A stretch of 64,000 nucleotides of DNA from positions 5,270,001 to 5,334,000 of the forward strand of contig NZ_CP091881.1 in the NCBI RefSeq assembly GCF_022163125.1, written 5' to 3'. This stretch comes from Paenibacillus sp. HWE-109 (GTDB lineage Bacteria > Bacillota > Bacilli > Paenibacillales > NBRC-103111). Shown in pieces: positions 8,108 to 16,615 of this stretch. The translations under genes were made by a program, and so were the position numbers. Within the stretch, counting starts at the first letter, position 1. Each line of letters begins with the position of its first letter. Under the pieces are notes generated by a model. The model was not told where the DNA came from. It did no database searches and saw only the letters and a list, made by a program, of their open reading frames with translations.

Positions 8108-8995
8108 CTAACCCCCTGAGGACGAGGAGCCGGATGAGGAGCTGAAGCCGCTTGATTTGCCGCCTATGCTGCCGGATGACGTTGATGTTGATTTGGAACT
8201 GGATGTTCCGGAGTTGCTGACCGATCCTAAAGTGCCTGATGAACCTGTCTTCCCTGTCGTTGTTCCTGTAGTTCCTGTTGACTCAGTCGCTCCTGACTTC
8301 CCTGTCGTTGTTCCTGTTGTTCCTGTTGTTCCTGATGTTCCTGTTGTCCCTGTTGTCCCCGATGACCCCGTATTCCCTGTCGCAGCTCCCGTAGTTCCTG
8401 CCGTACCCGTCGTTCCTGAAACCGCACCCGTAGGCGACTTAGACCCAGCAGCCGTTCCGGAGGTGCCCGTCGATCCCGTCTTGCTAGTTGAAGATTTATT
8501 CGTTGTAAAAGTCCCCGTACCACTTGAAGTTGTCGGTGTTTTCGTCGTGGAGCGATTGGAGAAGGTGCTCGGTTGATACGTTTTGGTCACATAAGGTGTA
8601 TTGGAACGATAATAATAAGAACGGTGATTATTTCCCCAACTGCTTGAAGAATAAGGACTTACGCTATTGATAATCAAGCCATAAAGCAACAGATCATCCC
8701 AACCAAAACCACTTCCGCCACTAACTTGATTCACGATTACGGGAGCAGTACTGCCAACCGTCCCACCAGTGCCCGTGGGTGTTGGAGTAGCAGCTGGCTT
8801 AGCAGACAGTAAAGGAATGTTCCAATCCGTCGATGGATCAAAATAGGATTTCACCTCATCTGAAGACCATTCCACCAGCTTCGCTGCCCCCGTATTGGGG
8901 TTAGGGGACTCCGCGGCATGTGCCGGAAGCAGTAAGAGATGACCAGCAATGAACAGGCTTAATGACGCGGAAAGGACTTTAAGCGGTCGTTTCAC
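8108..8995 (-). CDS. Secreted Ser/Thr/Gly-rich low-complexity protein
   Basis: 295 residues with a clear signal peptide (basic start, hydrophobic core to about residue 26, then AHA-A). A short ordered part contains VEWSSDEVKSYFDPSTDWN and an aromatic segment with SSSWGNNHRSYYYRSN. From residue 145 on, almost only Gly, Ser and Thr in GTTGTTG-like repeats, ending in SSGSSSSGG. GTG start overlaps the stop of the upstream gene (GTGA). The placement beside a GSP-synthase-like ligase and DUF350 recalls E. coli YgiB/YjfM (DUF1190), which also have Ser/Gly-rich tails, but I see no clear sequence relationship. It could be the substrate or a surface scaffold of the system. Confidence 0.75.
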   Translation of the reverse strand: MKRPLKVLSASLSLFIAGHLLLLPAHAAESPNPNTGAAKLVEWSSDEVKSYFDPSTDWNIPLLSAKPAATPTPTGTGGTVGSTAPVIVNQVSGGSGFGWDDLLLYGLIINSVSPYSSSSWGNNHRSYYYRSNTPYVTKTYQPSTFSNRSTTKTPTTSSGTGTFTTNKSSTSKTGSTGTSGTAAGSKSPTGAVSGTTGTAGTTGAATGNTGSSGTTGTTGTSGTTGTTGTTTGKSGATESTGTTGTTTGKTGSSGTLGSVSNSGTSSSKSTSTSSGSIGGKSSGFSSSSGSSSSGG

Positions 8996-9213
8996 GGCCG
9001 ATCCACGCCCCCATCTAAACTAACCGTCACGAGTAAAATTTCAAACACATTCAAATCCAAATTCAACCTGCCTTCAATCATTTCATATTCCTTGCCCCCA
9101 ACCAGCACGAAATTAGCTGCATTTAACGCTTGAACTAATTTATCATCCCAAGGACGATCACTGATTTTCTGAAGCTGTCCGTCCACCAATTTTTCGTAGA
9201 GCGTAATAGTCAT
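8992..9213 (-). CDS. Small protein of unknown function, first gene of the ATP-grasp/DUF350 operon
   Basis: 73 residues, soluble, acidic, no motif I recognise. Segments NFVLVGGKEYEMIEGRLNL and VFEILLVTVSLDGG suggest a small beta-rich fold. It has the strongest ribosome binding site of the operon (AAAGGAGGAAC, eight bases from ATG), and its stop overlaps the next start by four bases, so it is very likely translated and coupled to the secreted protein. Confidence 0.7.
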   Translation of the reverse strand: MTITLYEKLVDGQLQKISDRPWDDKLVQALNAANFVLVGGKEYEMIEGRLNLDLNVFEILLVTVSLDGGVDRP

Positions 9214-9303
9214 CCGATTGTTCCTCCTTTAACCATAACTACATACTAAGTAAAACGCAGGAGCAACCGATTTGTTTCATTATGACAGTAAAATAATAAA
9301 AAG

Positions 9304-9449
9304 GGACGCCTCAAAAAGCCTTTGGACCCTGAGCTGCGTACCCTTACGAACTCAATAACCTCTATTTGATCAAAATGGTGCATTCAAAAAATCTAACGCT
9401 AACATAGCAAAGAAGCTGCTCCTCAGGTTTTCACCCTTTGGAGACAGCC
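9304..9449 (-). terminator. Long-loop terminator after the NlpC/P60 gene, repeat fragment in its loop
   Basis: Arms at 9435-9449 and 9304-9318 can pair at 13 of 15 positions including wobbles when read on the minus strand. The 3' arm is followed by a T-rich run (CCCTTTTTATTATTTT). The 116-base loop contains a partial copy of the 184-bp dispersed element. Position just after the stop at 9459 fits a terminator. Confidence 0.6.
9344..9400 (-). repeat. Partial copy of the 184-bp dispersed element
   Basis: The stretch starting TTACGAACTCAATAACC and continuing CTATTTGATCAAAATGG matches, in inverted orientation, the end of the element that is tandemly repeated at 52-53.7 kb (TTACGAACTCAACACCCC, TTATTTGATCAAAATCG). 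Similarity is lost after CTAACGCTAAC. Confidence 0.7.
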
Positions 9450-9458
9450 TCTTGTATG

Positions 9459-10568
9459 TTAATATACAAAACGTTTCGCCTTAAGAAAGGTTGCTTTCCA
9501 ATAGGCTTTATCGATACTTGAGATTTGAACGCCATCTTTGGGTTCCGGTGATGCATGCAGCATCTGCATATTTCCAATGTAAATCCCTACATGTCCAACC
9601 GTCTTGTTGCTCTTGAATCGGCCTGGCACATAGAAGAACATCAAATCGCCTTTTCGCAAGGATTTTCGGCTTATTAATGTACCTTCCGCTGCTTGTTGGC
9701 GGGCAAGCCGCTGGAGCTTAACGCCATACTTCCCATATACATACTGCGTAAATGTGGAGCAGTCGAATTTCCCTGTTTGTGGATAGGGACCGGTACCGAA
9801 CTTATATTTTACGCCCATATATTGCTTGCCTTTATTGATCATTCCATTGATATCAACATTTTTGAGCACAGGTCTTACTTCCTCTTGCCCAGAAGGTGAC
9901 CATACTTGGAGCTCGTCTTCACTTTGTACATTCTTCGAAGCGGGGTGCACGCCCTTTCCCTCTCCTTTGAAAGGATCGTCAGGATCCTCTCCGAAAGCAA
10001 GTTCCGGCGAATTGCCCCGCGGGTCATCTGCATCTTCATTGGCAATCGGGGCGAGTGGAGATGGATGAATTTTCACCTGATTGCCGCTCACTTCATACGA
10101 CATGTCATCTTGAAATAAATCGGCCAGCGAGGAAACTGGCAAGTAAGCAGCATCCCCTTCTTTGACAAAAGGCTGGCTGACCTTAATGTCGTATCCGTCT
10201 TTCTTCGCTTTCGTTGAGTTCAATTGCAATTCGTAGTTTGCATCATTATCGCCGATCAAAAGCTTTTGGCTGGCTGCATCCAAATCTGACTGGAATTTAA
10301 GCGTTTGGATGAGTTCACGAGCATCAACATAATTGACATTGTTAATCACTTTAATTGGGATTACAGCATCGTTATTACCTAATCTGTTCACACTGCCACC
10401 CGGTTGCGATAAGCTCTGGGCTGTTGGATTGCCCGTACCTGATTGAGTCGGTGAATTAAGGGGGGGAACCGTGTTATTGGGGCTCACATGATTGCTCCCA
10501 CAAGCTGTCGTAGTCGCCATCATGACGACCATGCTACCTATTGCCGCTACTTTGAGCCTTTTCCACAT
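9459..10568 (-). CDS. NlpC/P60 cell-wall endopeptidase with copper-amine-oxidase-N-like stalk
   Basis: 369-residue secreted, probably lipid-anchored peptidoglycan hydrolase. The N-terminal signal ends in TTAC (Cys23), an acceptable lipobox. Residues 70-170 form a copper amine oxidase N-terminal-type domain (VDARELIQTL, YLPVSSLADLF), common as a binding domain in Paenibacillus surface proteins. An acidic Asp/Pro linker follows, then the NlpC/P60 domain from about 240: catalytic C270 in KFDCSTFTQY, H326 in GHVGIYIG and H338 in MLHASP. Such enzymes cleave D-Glu-diaminopimelate stem-peptide bonds. Monocistronic, with AAAGGAG before the ATG. Confidence 0.9.
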   Translation of the reverse strand: MWKRLKVAAIGSMVVMMATTTACGSNHVSPNNTVPPLNSPTQSGTGNPTAQSLSQPGGSVNRLGNNDAVIPIKVINNVNYVDARELIQTLKFQSDLDAASQKLLIGDNDANYELQLNSTKAKKDGYDIKVSQPFVKEGDAAYLPVSSLADLFQDDMSYEVSGNQVKIHPSPLAPIANEDADDPRGNSPELAFGEDPDDPFKGEGKGVHPASKNVQSEDELQVWSPSGQEEVRPVLKNVDINGMINKGKQYMGVKYKFGTGPYPQTGKFDCSTFTQYVYGKYGVKLQRLARQQAAEGTLISRKSLRKGDLMFFYVPGRFKSNKTVGHVGIYIGNMQMLHASPEPKDGVQISSIDKAYWKATFLKAKRFVY

Positions 10569-10699
10569 ACCTACTCTTCTCCTTTAAGAACGCATTTATG
10601 ATCCTTAATAGAGTGAGAAAAGCAGCATATAAATATGCATCAAATATAGACATACTTCCGTGGAGCATGTTCCCAGTATTTTTAGCGTATATGATTGTA

Positions 10700-11203
10700 T
10701 TAATTGGATTTAAATAGTCCGGCTACCCACTTGACCGCGTCGACCGTAATCGGGATCAAGCCAAGCCCGTGTATCCCAATCACAACTACCCCGTATGCAC
10801 TCTCTCCGATACCTACAGCCCCAATGGCCGTTCGACCTATAGCTACTGCGCCTAATGCCAAATCTCCAACAGCTACAGCTCCCACAGACAACCAATTCGA
10901 TATCGCTACGGCTCCCCCGGCCAAATAGCTGGACATCGCAACCGCTCCCAGCGACAGCAGCCAAGAGATAGCAACGGCCCCCAATGAAAACACACCGATA
11001 CTGACAGCACCAATTGAAACTAGTCCGATAGCAATATCGCCAACAGCAATAACCCCTATGGCTACTCGCTTCCGCCCACCACCCATGCCGCCTGATCGAA
11101 CATTAATCACCGGAAAAGAAGGAGAAGGCCACTGGTAATCGATCTCCCGCTGATTCCAGCCTCGGCTCTCCCACATCCCATTAAACCAGTTCTTGCTATT
11201 CAT
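10700..11203 (-). CDS. Protein with tandem five-residue hydrophobic-Gly repeats
   Basis: 167 residues of unknown function. After a hydrophilic N-terminus rich in Trp and Asn (NSKNWFNGMWESRGW), residues about 46-150 repeat a pentad of the form hydrophobic-Ala/Ser-hydrophobic-Gly-x, for example VAIGV, IAVGD, IAIGL, VSIGA, VSIGV. Charged residues are rare and fall at the fifth position (GD, GR, GE). The regular period of five suggests a right-handed beta-solenoid, related in logic to pentapeptide-repeat proteins but with Gly at the turn; a membrane-embedded structure is the alternative. The start is the ATG at 11203, eight bases after GAGGG, rather than the GTG three codons earlier. Confidence 0.72.
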   Translation of the reverse strand: MNSKNWFNGMWESRGWNQREIDYQWPSPSFPVINVRSGGMGGGRKRVAIGVIAVGDIAIGLVSIGAVSIGVFSLGAVAISWLLSLGAVAMSSYLAGGAVAISNWLSVGAVAVGDLALGAVAIGRTAIGAVGIGESAYGVVVIGIHGLGLIPITVDAVKWVAGLFKSN

Positions 11204-11389
11204 AACTTGCACCCTCGCTTCTCAACCTGTTTCCCAGGTATTTCTTTGCTTTAAGTATAGCAATAACCCCAGATTCACAAAACCGTCTGCAGTAGGCATA
11301 TCTCTCGGTCTTGAGGCGGATGGAAGAAGAAGGGAATTCCTTCTATATGTCGAATAGTGGGTGTAGTATTAAAAGGAGGAGTGATCGCA

Positions 11390-11818
11390 ATGGCTGGTTT
11401 TTTGAATGGACTATTAGGCAATTTCTCAGAGGTTTCTATCGAGGAACTAACAAGACAGTATGGCATTTATCTGATGCCAGGTGAGAAGGTGACTACAGGT
11501 TTTAAATTGGTTCGTGACTCCTTTATTGTGACGGACGAAAGAATCATCCTTATTGATCATCAAGGGGTCACAGGCAAGAAAACAAGAATTGCATCCATTG
11601 ACCTTGATTCTATCTATGAAGTGACGATGGAAACGGCCGGTACAGGGTTTGATGACAGTGAATTAACGATCCACTACATCACCTCTCCGTATTACAAAGC
11701 CAACGACGCCAAAACAGCCACTTATAAATTTGAGTTTGGCAAAAAATTTAATCTTCAACCTTTCTATGTCGCAATTCATTCATTAGCTTCCCAAAACCGC
11801 AAACGACTTAATAATTAA
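11390..11818 (+). CDS. Bacterial PH-domain protein (bPH_1, former DUF1696)
   Basis: 142 residues, soluble, covering one bacterial pleckstrin-homology-like domain. Characteristic segments are YGIYLMPGEKVTTGFKLVRD, SFIVTDERIILIDHQGVTGKK and the later KFEFGKKFNL. Function of the family is unknown; these domains usually mediate oligomerisation or membrane-associated interactions. The start is set at the ATG nine bases after a near-perfect AAAGGAGGAG, eleven codons inside the longest open frame. It stands alone on the plus strand. Confidence 0.85.
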   Translation: MAGFLNGLLGNFSEVSIEELTRQYGIYLMPGEKVTTGFKLVRDSFIVTDERIILIDHQGVTGKKTRIASIDLDSIYEVTMETAGTGFDDSELTIHYITSPYYKANDAKTATYKFEFGKKFNLQPFYVAIHSLASQNRKRLNN

Positions 11819-11867
11819 AATGGCTCCGCCGCGCAGAGAGATGAGCAGCCTCGATGAATCCTGTTAA

Positions 11868-12046
11868 GGGAACTGTAGGACGCTATTTTGGCAAATAGTA
11901 CGGATTCGAGGGCAATAGCGGAACTACAGGGTCTTACTTCCACAAAAAGCGCTGAATTTCCCAGCAAACAGCAAAATAGCGCCCTGTAGTTCCCTCGCCC
12001 CCGCGATAATGACACTTTTGGCTATATTAGCGTACTGTAGTTCCCT
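11868..12046. repeat. Palindromic intergenic repeat cluster, family with GGGAACTACAGG motif
   Basis: A 20-25-base motif of the type GGGAACTRYAGGRCGCTATT occurs four times between the PH gene and the suf terminator: forward at 11868 and, degenerate, at 11918; reverse at 11972 (CAAAATAGCGCCCTGTAG) and 12028 (TAGCGTACTGTAGTTCCC). The forward and reverse copies can fold into a long hairpin. No open frame covers it. This gap of 345 bp otherwise holds only the terminator. Confidence 0.6.
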
Positions 12047-12114
12047 TATCTCCGCGCATAAGCTAGATGATGATCTTATTTCAGCCAACTTCGCGGTTTA
12101 TCAGCAGCCATTGA

Positions 12115-12149
12115 AAAAAGCGTGCCCGATTTCCTCGGGCACGCTTTTT
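12115..12149 (-). terminator. Rho-independent terminator of the suf operon
   Basis: Near-perfect stem GCGTGCCCGA / TCGGGCACGC with a short loop and flanking A/T runs, 15 bp after the sufB stop when read on the minus strand. Confidence 0.92.
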
Positions 12150-12163
12150 GATAAACAGATCGG

Positions 12164-13561
12164 TTAACCGATACTGCCTTCCATTTCGAATTTGATGAGA
12201 CGATTCATCTCAACGGCATATTCCATTGGAAGCTCTTTGGTGAAAGGCTCAATGAAGCCCATAACGATCATTTGCGTTGCTTCAGCTTCAGTCAAACCAC
12301 GGCTCATAAGGTAGAACAATTGATCCTCAGAAACCTTGGATACTGTTGCTTCATGCTCCAACGTGATGTTGTCGTTCATGATTTCATTGTATGGAATTGT
12401 ATCCGACGTCGACTCGTTATCGAGAATCAACGTGTCACATTTGATGTTTGCTTTGGAACCTTGGGAATTGCGTCCAAAGGATGCCAGACCGCGGTACGTT
12501 ACTTTACCGCCATGCTTGGAAATCGATTTGGAAACGATCGTTGATGTTGTATCCGGAGCCAGATGCGTCATTTTGGCGCCTGCATCTTGGTGCTGGCCTT
12601 TGCCTGCTACAGCGATGGAAAGAACCATCCCTTTAGCGCCGCGGCCTTTAAGCACAACTGCCGGATATTTCATTGTCAGCTTGGAACCGATGTTGCCATC
12701 AACCCATTCCATTGTAGCTCCTTCTTCTGCAACTGCGCGTTTGGTAACGAGGTTGTAGATGTTAGGTGCCCAGTTTTGGATGGTTGTGTAACGAGCACGG
12801 GAGTTTTTGAGACAAACGATCTCAACAACCGCGCTGTGAAGGGAGTTCGTGCTGTAGATCGGAGCTGTACAGCCCTCTACATAATGCACGAAGCTTTCTT
12901 CGTCGGTAATGATCAATGTACGCTCGAATTGACCCATGTTCTCGGAGTTGATACGGAAATAAGCTTGCAATGGAACTTCACATTTCACGCCTTTTGGCAC
13001 GTAAATGAAAGAACCACCGGACCAAACCGCACTATTCAACGCAGCGAATTTGTTATCACTTGGTGGAATAATCGTTCCGAAATATTGTCTGAACAGCTCT
13101 GGATATTCACGAAGCGCTGTATCCGTATCTGTGAAGATAACGCCTTGGTCTTCGAGTTCCTTTTGCATGCTGTGATAAACAACTTCGGATTCGTATTGCG
13201 CTGAAACACCTGCAAGGAACTTTTGTTCTGCTTCTGGAATCCCCAGCTTGTCGAACGTTTCTTTGATTTCTGTTGGAACTTCTTCCCACGTTTTACCTTG
13301 CTTCTCAGAAGGTCTTACGTAGTACTGGATATCGTCAAAATCAAGATCATCCATGTTGCCGCCCCAACGCGGCATTGGCATTTTGAAGAACTGCTCCAAT
13401 GATTTCAGACGGAACTCCAGCATCCATTCTGGTTCGCCTTTAATACGGGAGATTTCTTCGACGATTTCACGAGTTAAGCCTTTACCCGATTGGAAAATCG
13501 ATTTGTGCTCATCTCTAAAACCATATTTATAATCCTCGAGATCCGGCATTTGTTTTGCCAT
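12164..13561 (-). CDS. sufB: Fe-S cluster assembly scaffold subunit SufB
   Basis: 465 residues, the usual length. Part of the SufBCD scaffold complex on which iron-sulfur clusters are built in the cytosol. Recognisable are LDFDDIQYYVRPSE, FIYVPKGVKCEVPLQAYFR, VHYVEGCTAPIYS (conserved cysteine) and the C-terminal beta-helix followed by LMSRGLTEAEATQMIVMGF. Ribosome binding site AGGAGG at normal distance. Last gene of the sufCDSUB operon, followed by a strong terminator. Paralogous over its C-terminal half to SufD in the same operon. Confidence 0.98.
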   Translation of the reverse strand: MAKQMPDLEDYKYGFRDEHKSIFQSGKGLTREIVEEISRIKGEPEWMLEFRLKSLEQFFKMPMPRWGGNMDDLDFDDIQYYVRPSEKQGKTWEEVPTEIKETFDKLGIPEAEQKFLAGVSAQYESEVVYHSMQKELEDQGVIFTDTDTALREYPELFRQYFGTIIPPSDNKFAALNSAVWSGGSFIYVPKGVKCEVPLQAYFRINSENMGQFERTLIITDEESFVHYVEGCTAPIYSTNSLHSAVVEIVCLKNSRARYTTIQNWAPNIYNLVTKRAVAEEGATMEWVDGNIGSKLTMKYPAVVLKGRGAKGMVLSIAVAGKGQHQDAGAKMTHLAPDTTSTIVSKSISKHGGKVTYRGLASFGRNSQGSKANIKCDTLILDNESTSDTIPYNEIMNDNITLEHEATVSKVSEDQLFYLMSRGLTEAEATQMIVMGFIEPFTKELPMEYAVEMNRLIKFEMEGSIG

Positions 13562-13622
13562 GATTCATTCCTCCTTAGTGCTATTGTATGGCTTAATCAA
13601 CTGCTTATTTATCGCTTGCGCG

Positions 13623-14057
13623 TTAGTTATCCGTCTTTTGGGACTGTTCGATACCTTTGCGGAGCGCATTCCATGCTAGTGTTGCACATTTAATCCGCGC
13701 CGGGAATTTATTTACCCCAGATAAAGCCTCTATATCTTCATATTCAAATTCCACGGATTCGCCCTTCATCAGGCCAGAAAAATTTTCAGCCATCTTCAGT
13801 GCTTCTTCGATCGTCTTGCCTTTGACCGCATCCGTCATCATAGATGCTGAGGATAAGCTGATCGAACAGCCTTCGCCTGTGAATTTGGCCGCTTTCACGA
13901 TGCCCTCTTCCACCTGCATTTGCAGTGAAATTTTATCACCGCATGTTGGATTGTTCAGATCAATCGTAACGGCTTCGCCTGACTCAAACTTCCCACGGTT
14001 GCGCGGTGTTTTATAGTGATCCATAATCACTCTACGGTATAAATCATCCAATTGCAT
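13623..14057 (-). CDS. sufU: Zinc-dependent sulfurtransferase SufU
   Basis: 144 residues. Accepts persulfide sulfur from SufS and passes it to the SufBCD scaffold; the Gram-positive counterpart of SufE. Zinc ligands are visible as C39 and D41 (NPTCGD), C64 (GEGCSIS) and C124 (RIKCATLAW). The insertion between the second and third cysteine that distinguishes SufU from IscU is present. The start overlaps the end of sufS by 14 bases, indicating translational coupling to its partner enzyme. Confidence 0.97.
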   Translation of the reverse strand: MQLDDLYRRVIMDHYKTPRNRGKFESGEAVTIDLNNPTCGDKISLQMQVEEGIVKAAKFTGEGCSISLSSASMMTDAVKGKTIEEALKMAENFSGLMKGESVEFEYEDIEALSGVNKFPARIKCATLAWNALRKGIEQSQKTDN

Positions 14058-15270
14058 GGCCGAAGTACTCCTTTGTTTTTTGTAAGGCCATCACAAGACG
14101 GTCAATATCATCTTCGGTATTATAGAGGTAGAAGCTTGCTCGAGCTGTACTGCTTACTTCCAACCATCTCATCAAAGGCTGTGCACAGTGGTGACCGGCG
14201 CGGATGGCAACTCCCTCCGCATCCAGAACCGTGGCTACATCATGAGGATGTACATCCCCGAGATTGAAGGTTACGAGTCCGGCACGGTTCTTCAATGGTC
14301 CATAAATGGTCAAATCTTCAATCTGAGCCATGCGGTCCATTGCGTAATTCGTGAGTTCCATATCGTGCTTGAAAATGTTGTCCATGCCGACTTCTTGCAG
14401 GAAATCGATCGCCGCGCCAAGACCGACAGCCCCCGCGATGATCGGTGTTCCACCCTCGAATTTCCAAGGCAGCTCTTTCCATGTCGATTCATACAGATCA
14501 ACATGATCGATCATCTCGCCGCCGAACTCCACAGGCTCCATGTTTTCAAGCAAATCTTTCTTCCCATACAATGCCCCGATTCCGGTAGGGCCACACATTT
14601 TATGACCGGAAAGTCCGTAGAAATCACAATCGAGATCCTGCACATCCACTTTCATGTGAGGTGTGCTCTGCGCGCCGTCAACCATGATCTTCGCGCCATG
14701 TTTGTGGGCAATCTGGGCGATTTCCTTGACCGGATTAATGACACCAAGAACATTGGAAACATATACGATCGATACGATCTTCGTACGGTCTGTAATTACA
14801 TTTTCAACGTCACTCAGCAAAATCGTACCGTCAGGCTGTAAAGGAATATATTTGAGAACGGCTCCTGTTGCCTTGGCAGCTTGCTGCCAAGGGATTAGGT
14901 TGCTGTGATGCTCCATCGGCGTGAGGACGATTTCATCGCCTTCACGCAATACCGATTTCGCATAACTGCTCGCCACAATGTTAATAGCCGTTGTTGTGCC
15001 TCTAGTGAAAATAATCTCTTGCTCACTGGATGCTCCGATGAACTTAGCAACCTTCGCTCTAGCCCCTTCATAAGCATCTGTAGCACGAGAACCTAGTGTA
15101 TGAACCCCGCGGTGAACGTTCGCATTGTCCCACTCATAGTAGTGCTTCAGTGCCTCAATGACCTGAATTGGCTTCTGGGAAGTTGCCGCGCTGTCCAAGT
15201 ACACCAGAGGATGACCGTTCACTTCTTGTTTGAGAATGGGAAAAAGTTCACGTATCTCAGCAGGTTTCAT
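14044..15270 (-). CDS. sufS: Cysteine desulfurase SufS
   Basis: PLP-dependent enzyme of 408 residues that removes sulfur from cysteine for Fe-S assembly. PLP lysine K224 lies in SGHKMCGPTG; the persulfide-forming Cys362 in AGHHCAQPLM has the RxGHHCA form of group II desulfurases. PLP-site residues TPMEHHSN and VDGAQSTPH are intact. ATG overlaps the sufD stop by four bases, and the gene runs 14 bases into sufU. Confidence 0.98.
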   Translation of the reverse strand: MKPAEIRELFPILKQEVNGHPLVYLDSAATSQKPIQVIEALKHYYEWDNANVHRGVHTLGSRATDAYEGARAKVAKFIGASSEQEIIFTRGTTTAINIVASSYAKSVLREGDEIVLTPMEHHSNLIPWQQAAKATGAVLKYIPLQPDGTILLSDVENVITDRTKIVSIVYVSNVLGVINPVKEIAQIAHKHGAKIMVDGAQSTPHMKVDVQDLDCDFYGLSGHKMCGPTGIGALYGKKDLLENMEPVEFGGEMIDHVDLYESTWKELPWKFEGGTPIIAGAVGLGAAIDFLQEVGMDNIFKHDMELTNYAMDRMAQIEDLTIYGPLKNRAGLVTFNLGDVHPHDVATVLDAEGVAIRAGHHCAQPLMRWLEVSSTARASFYLYNTEDDIDRLVMALQKTKEYFGHAIG

Positions 15271-16562
15271 TGTCCCAGCTTCCTCTCCACTAAGCTTTGC
15301 AGCTGTTCTTCAACGCTTTTAATTGGAATAACGGATACAACAGGTGCCAAGAATCCGTAAATAATTAAGCGTTGAGCTTCTTCTTTGGTAATACCACGGG
15401 ACATCAAGTAGTGAACTTGCTCTGCATTCACTTGACCAACGCTCGCGGCGTGACCTGCTTTTACATCATCTTCATCAATCAACAGGATCGGGTTAGCGTC
15501 GCCACGTGCTTTGGGACTGAGCATTAGCACTTTCTCTGTTTGTTGACCGTTACAGCCTGTTGCGCCTTTTTCGATCTTGGTAATCCCGTTGATGATCGCT
15601 GTTGCGCCATCTCTCATAACGGCACGAGTAATCATATCACTTGTCGAAGCTTTCCCCCAATGAACAGCGCGTGTTGTCAGGTTCAGCTTTTGCTCTTGTG
15701 TACCTACACAGATCACTTTGGCATCGGAATCAGAACCTTTGCCTTTGAGAATCGATGTTGTATCGGACAATGTATTTCCGTAATTCATTTCGCCAACAAC
15801 CCACTGCATACTGGCATCATTGTCGATAATAGCACGACGGTAAGTCAGATCCGTTACGGATTCTTCCAAATTATGAATAGATGCGTAATTCACTCGCGCA
15901 CCCGGTTTTAGGAAGATCTCGACGACGCCGTTTTGCACGAGCGGAGCTCCGGATAGTGCAGAAACATAGTTATCTACATACGTTACTGAACTAAACTGCT
16001 CAGCCACAATCAGGACATGCGGTGCAAATGTAGCTTCTGCATCATCAGTAACAAACAACGCTTGAAGCGGAATATCTACACGGACTTCTTTGGGAACATA
16101 GATGAAAATACCACCGTTCCAAAGAGCTGCATGCAGAGCTGTCAGTTGATTTTCGTTCGCTTCGATCGCTTTCATGAAGTAAGGCTTCACAAGATCAGCA
16201 TGATCGCGAATCGCCGTTTCCAGATCCGTGAAAATCACGCCTTGCTTTTTCAACTCCTCAGAGACTTGGTTGTAAACAATCCCTGAATTGCGCTGAACGA
16301 TCAAGTTATCTGCATTTGCTAAACCTTTGGCTGCTTCCGGCAGTGCATCAATAGAAGCCAATGGGGCTTGCGTTTTATAGGAACCGTAAGAGGAAATGCT
16401 CCAACGATCAATTCTCGTTTTCTCTAGTGCAGGTAATTCCAAAGAATTCGCTAGCGTTAACCCTTCTGTACGAAGGGCAGTCATCCACTCCGGCTCTTGC
16501 TTGCTGCGGGAGAGCTCGATGACAGCGCTCGAATCTATGGAAAGTGTTGTTTGAGTACTCAT
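15267..16562 (-). CDS. sufD: Fe-S cluster assembly protein SufD
   Basis: 431 residues; structural partner of SufB in the SufBC2D complex. Beta-helix core with GGIFIYVPKEVRVDIPLQALF and the tail VHYLMSRGITKEEAQRLIIYGFL shared with SufB. I start at the ATG six bases after AGGAGG; the frame is open 11 codons further upstream, but that extension lies over the ribosome binding site. Second gene of the suf operon. Confidence 0.96.
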   Translation of the reverse strand: MSTQTTLSIDSSAVIELSRSKQEPEWMTALRTEGLTLANSLELPALEKTRIDRWSISSYGSYKTQAPLASIDALPEAAKGLANADNLIVQRNSGIVYNQVSEELKKQGVIFTDLETAIRDHADLVKPYFMKAIEANENQLTALHAALWNGGIFIYVPKEVRVDIPLQALFVTDDAEATFAPHVLIVAEQFSSVTYVDNYVSALSGAPLVQNGVVEIFLKPGARVNYASIHNLEESVTDLTYRRAIIDNDASMQWVVGEMNYGNTLSDTTSILKGKGSDSDAKVICVGTQEQKLNLTTRAVHWGKASTSDMITRAVMRDGATAIINGITKIEKGATGCNGQQTEKVLMLSPKARGDANPILLIDEDDVKAGHAASVGQVNAEQVHYLMSRGITKEEAQRLIIYGFLAPVVSVIPIKSVEEQLQSLVERKLGQ

Positions 16563-16615
16563 GGTATTCCTCCTAATATATGGACCTTTGGTCATAGACC
16601 AAAGTCTCTCCTCCT

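Noticed and set aside
8157..8576. 139-residue Pro/Val-rich open frame opposite the secreted Gly/Ser/Thr protein
   Set aside because: Antisense image of GTTGTTG-type codons; no ribosome binding site, and the minus-strand gene is coupled into an operon with a signal peptide.
12563..13204. 213-residue open frame antisense to sufB
   Set aside because: sufB is unmistakable on the other strand; the shadow frame has no recognisable motif.
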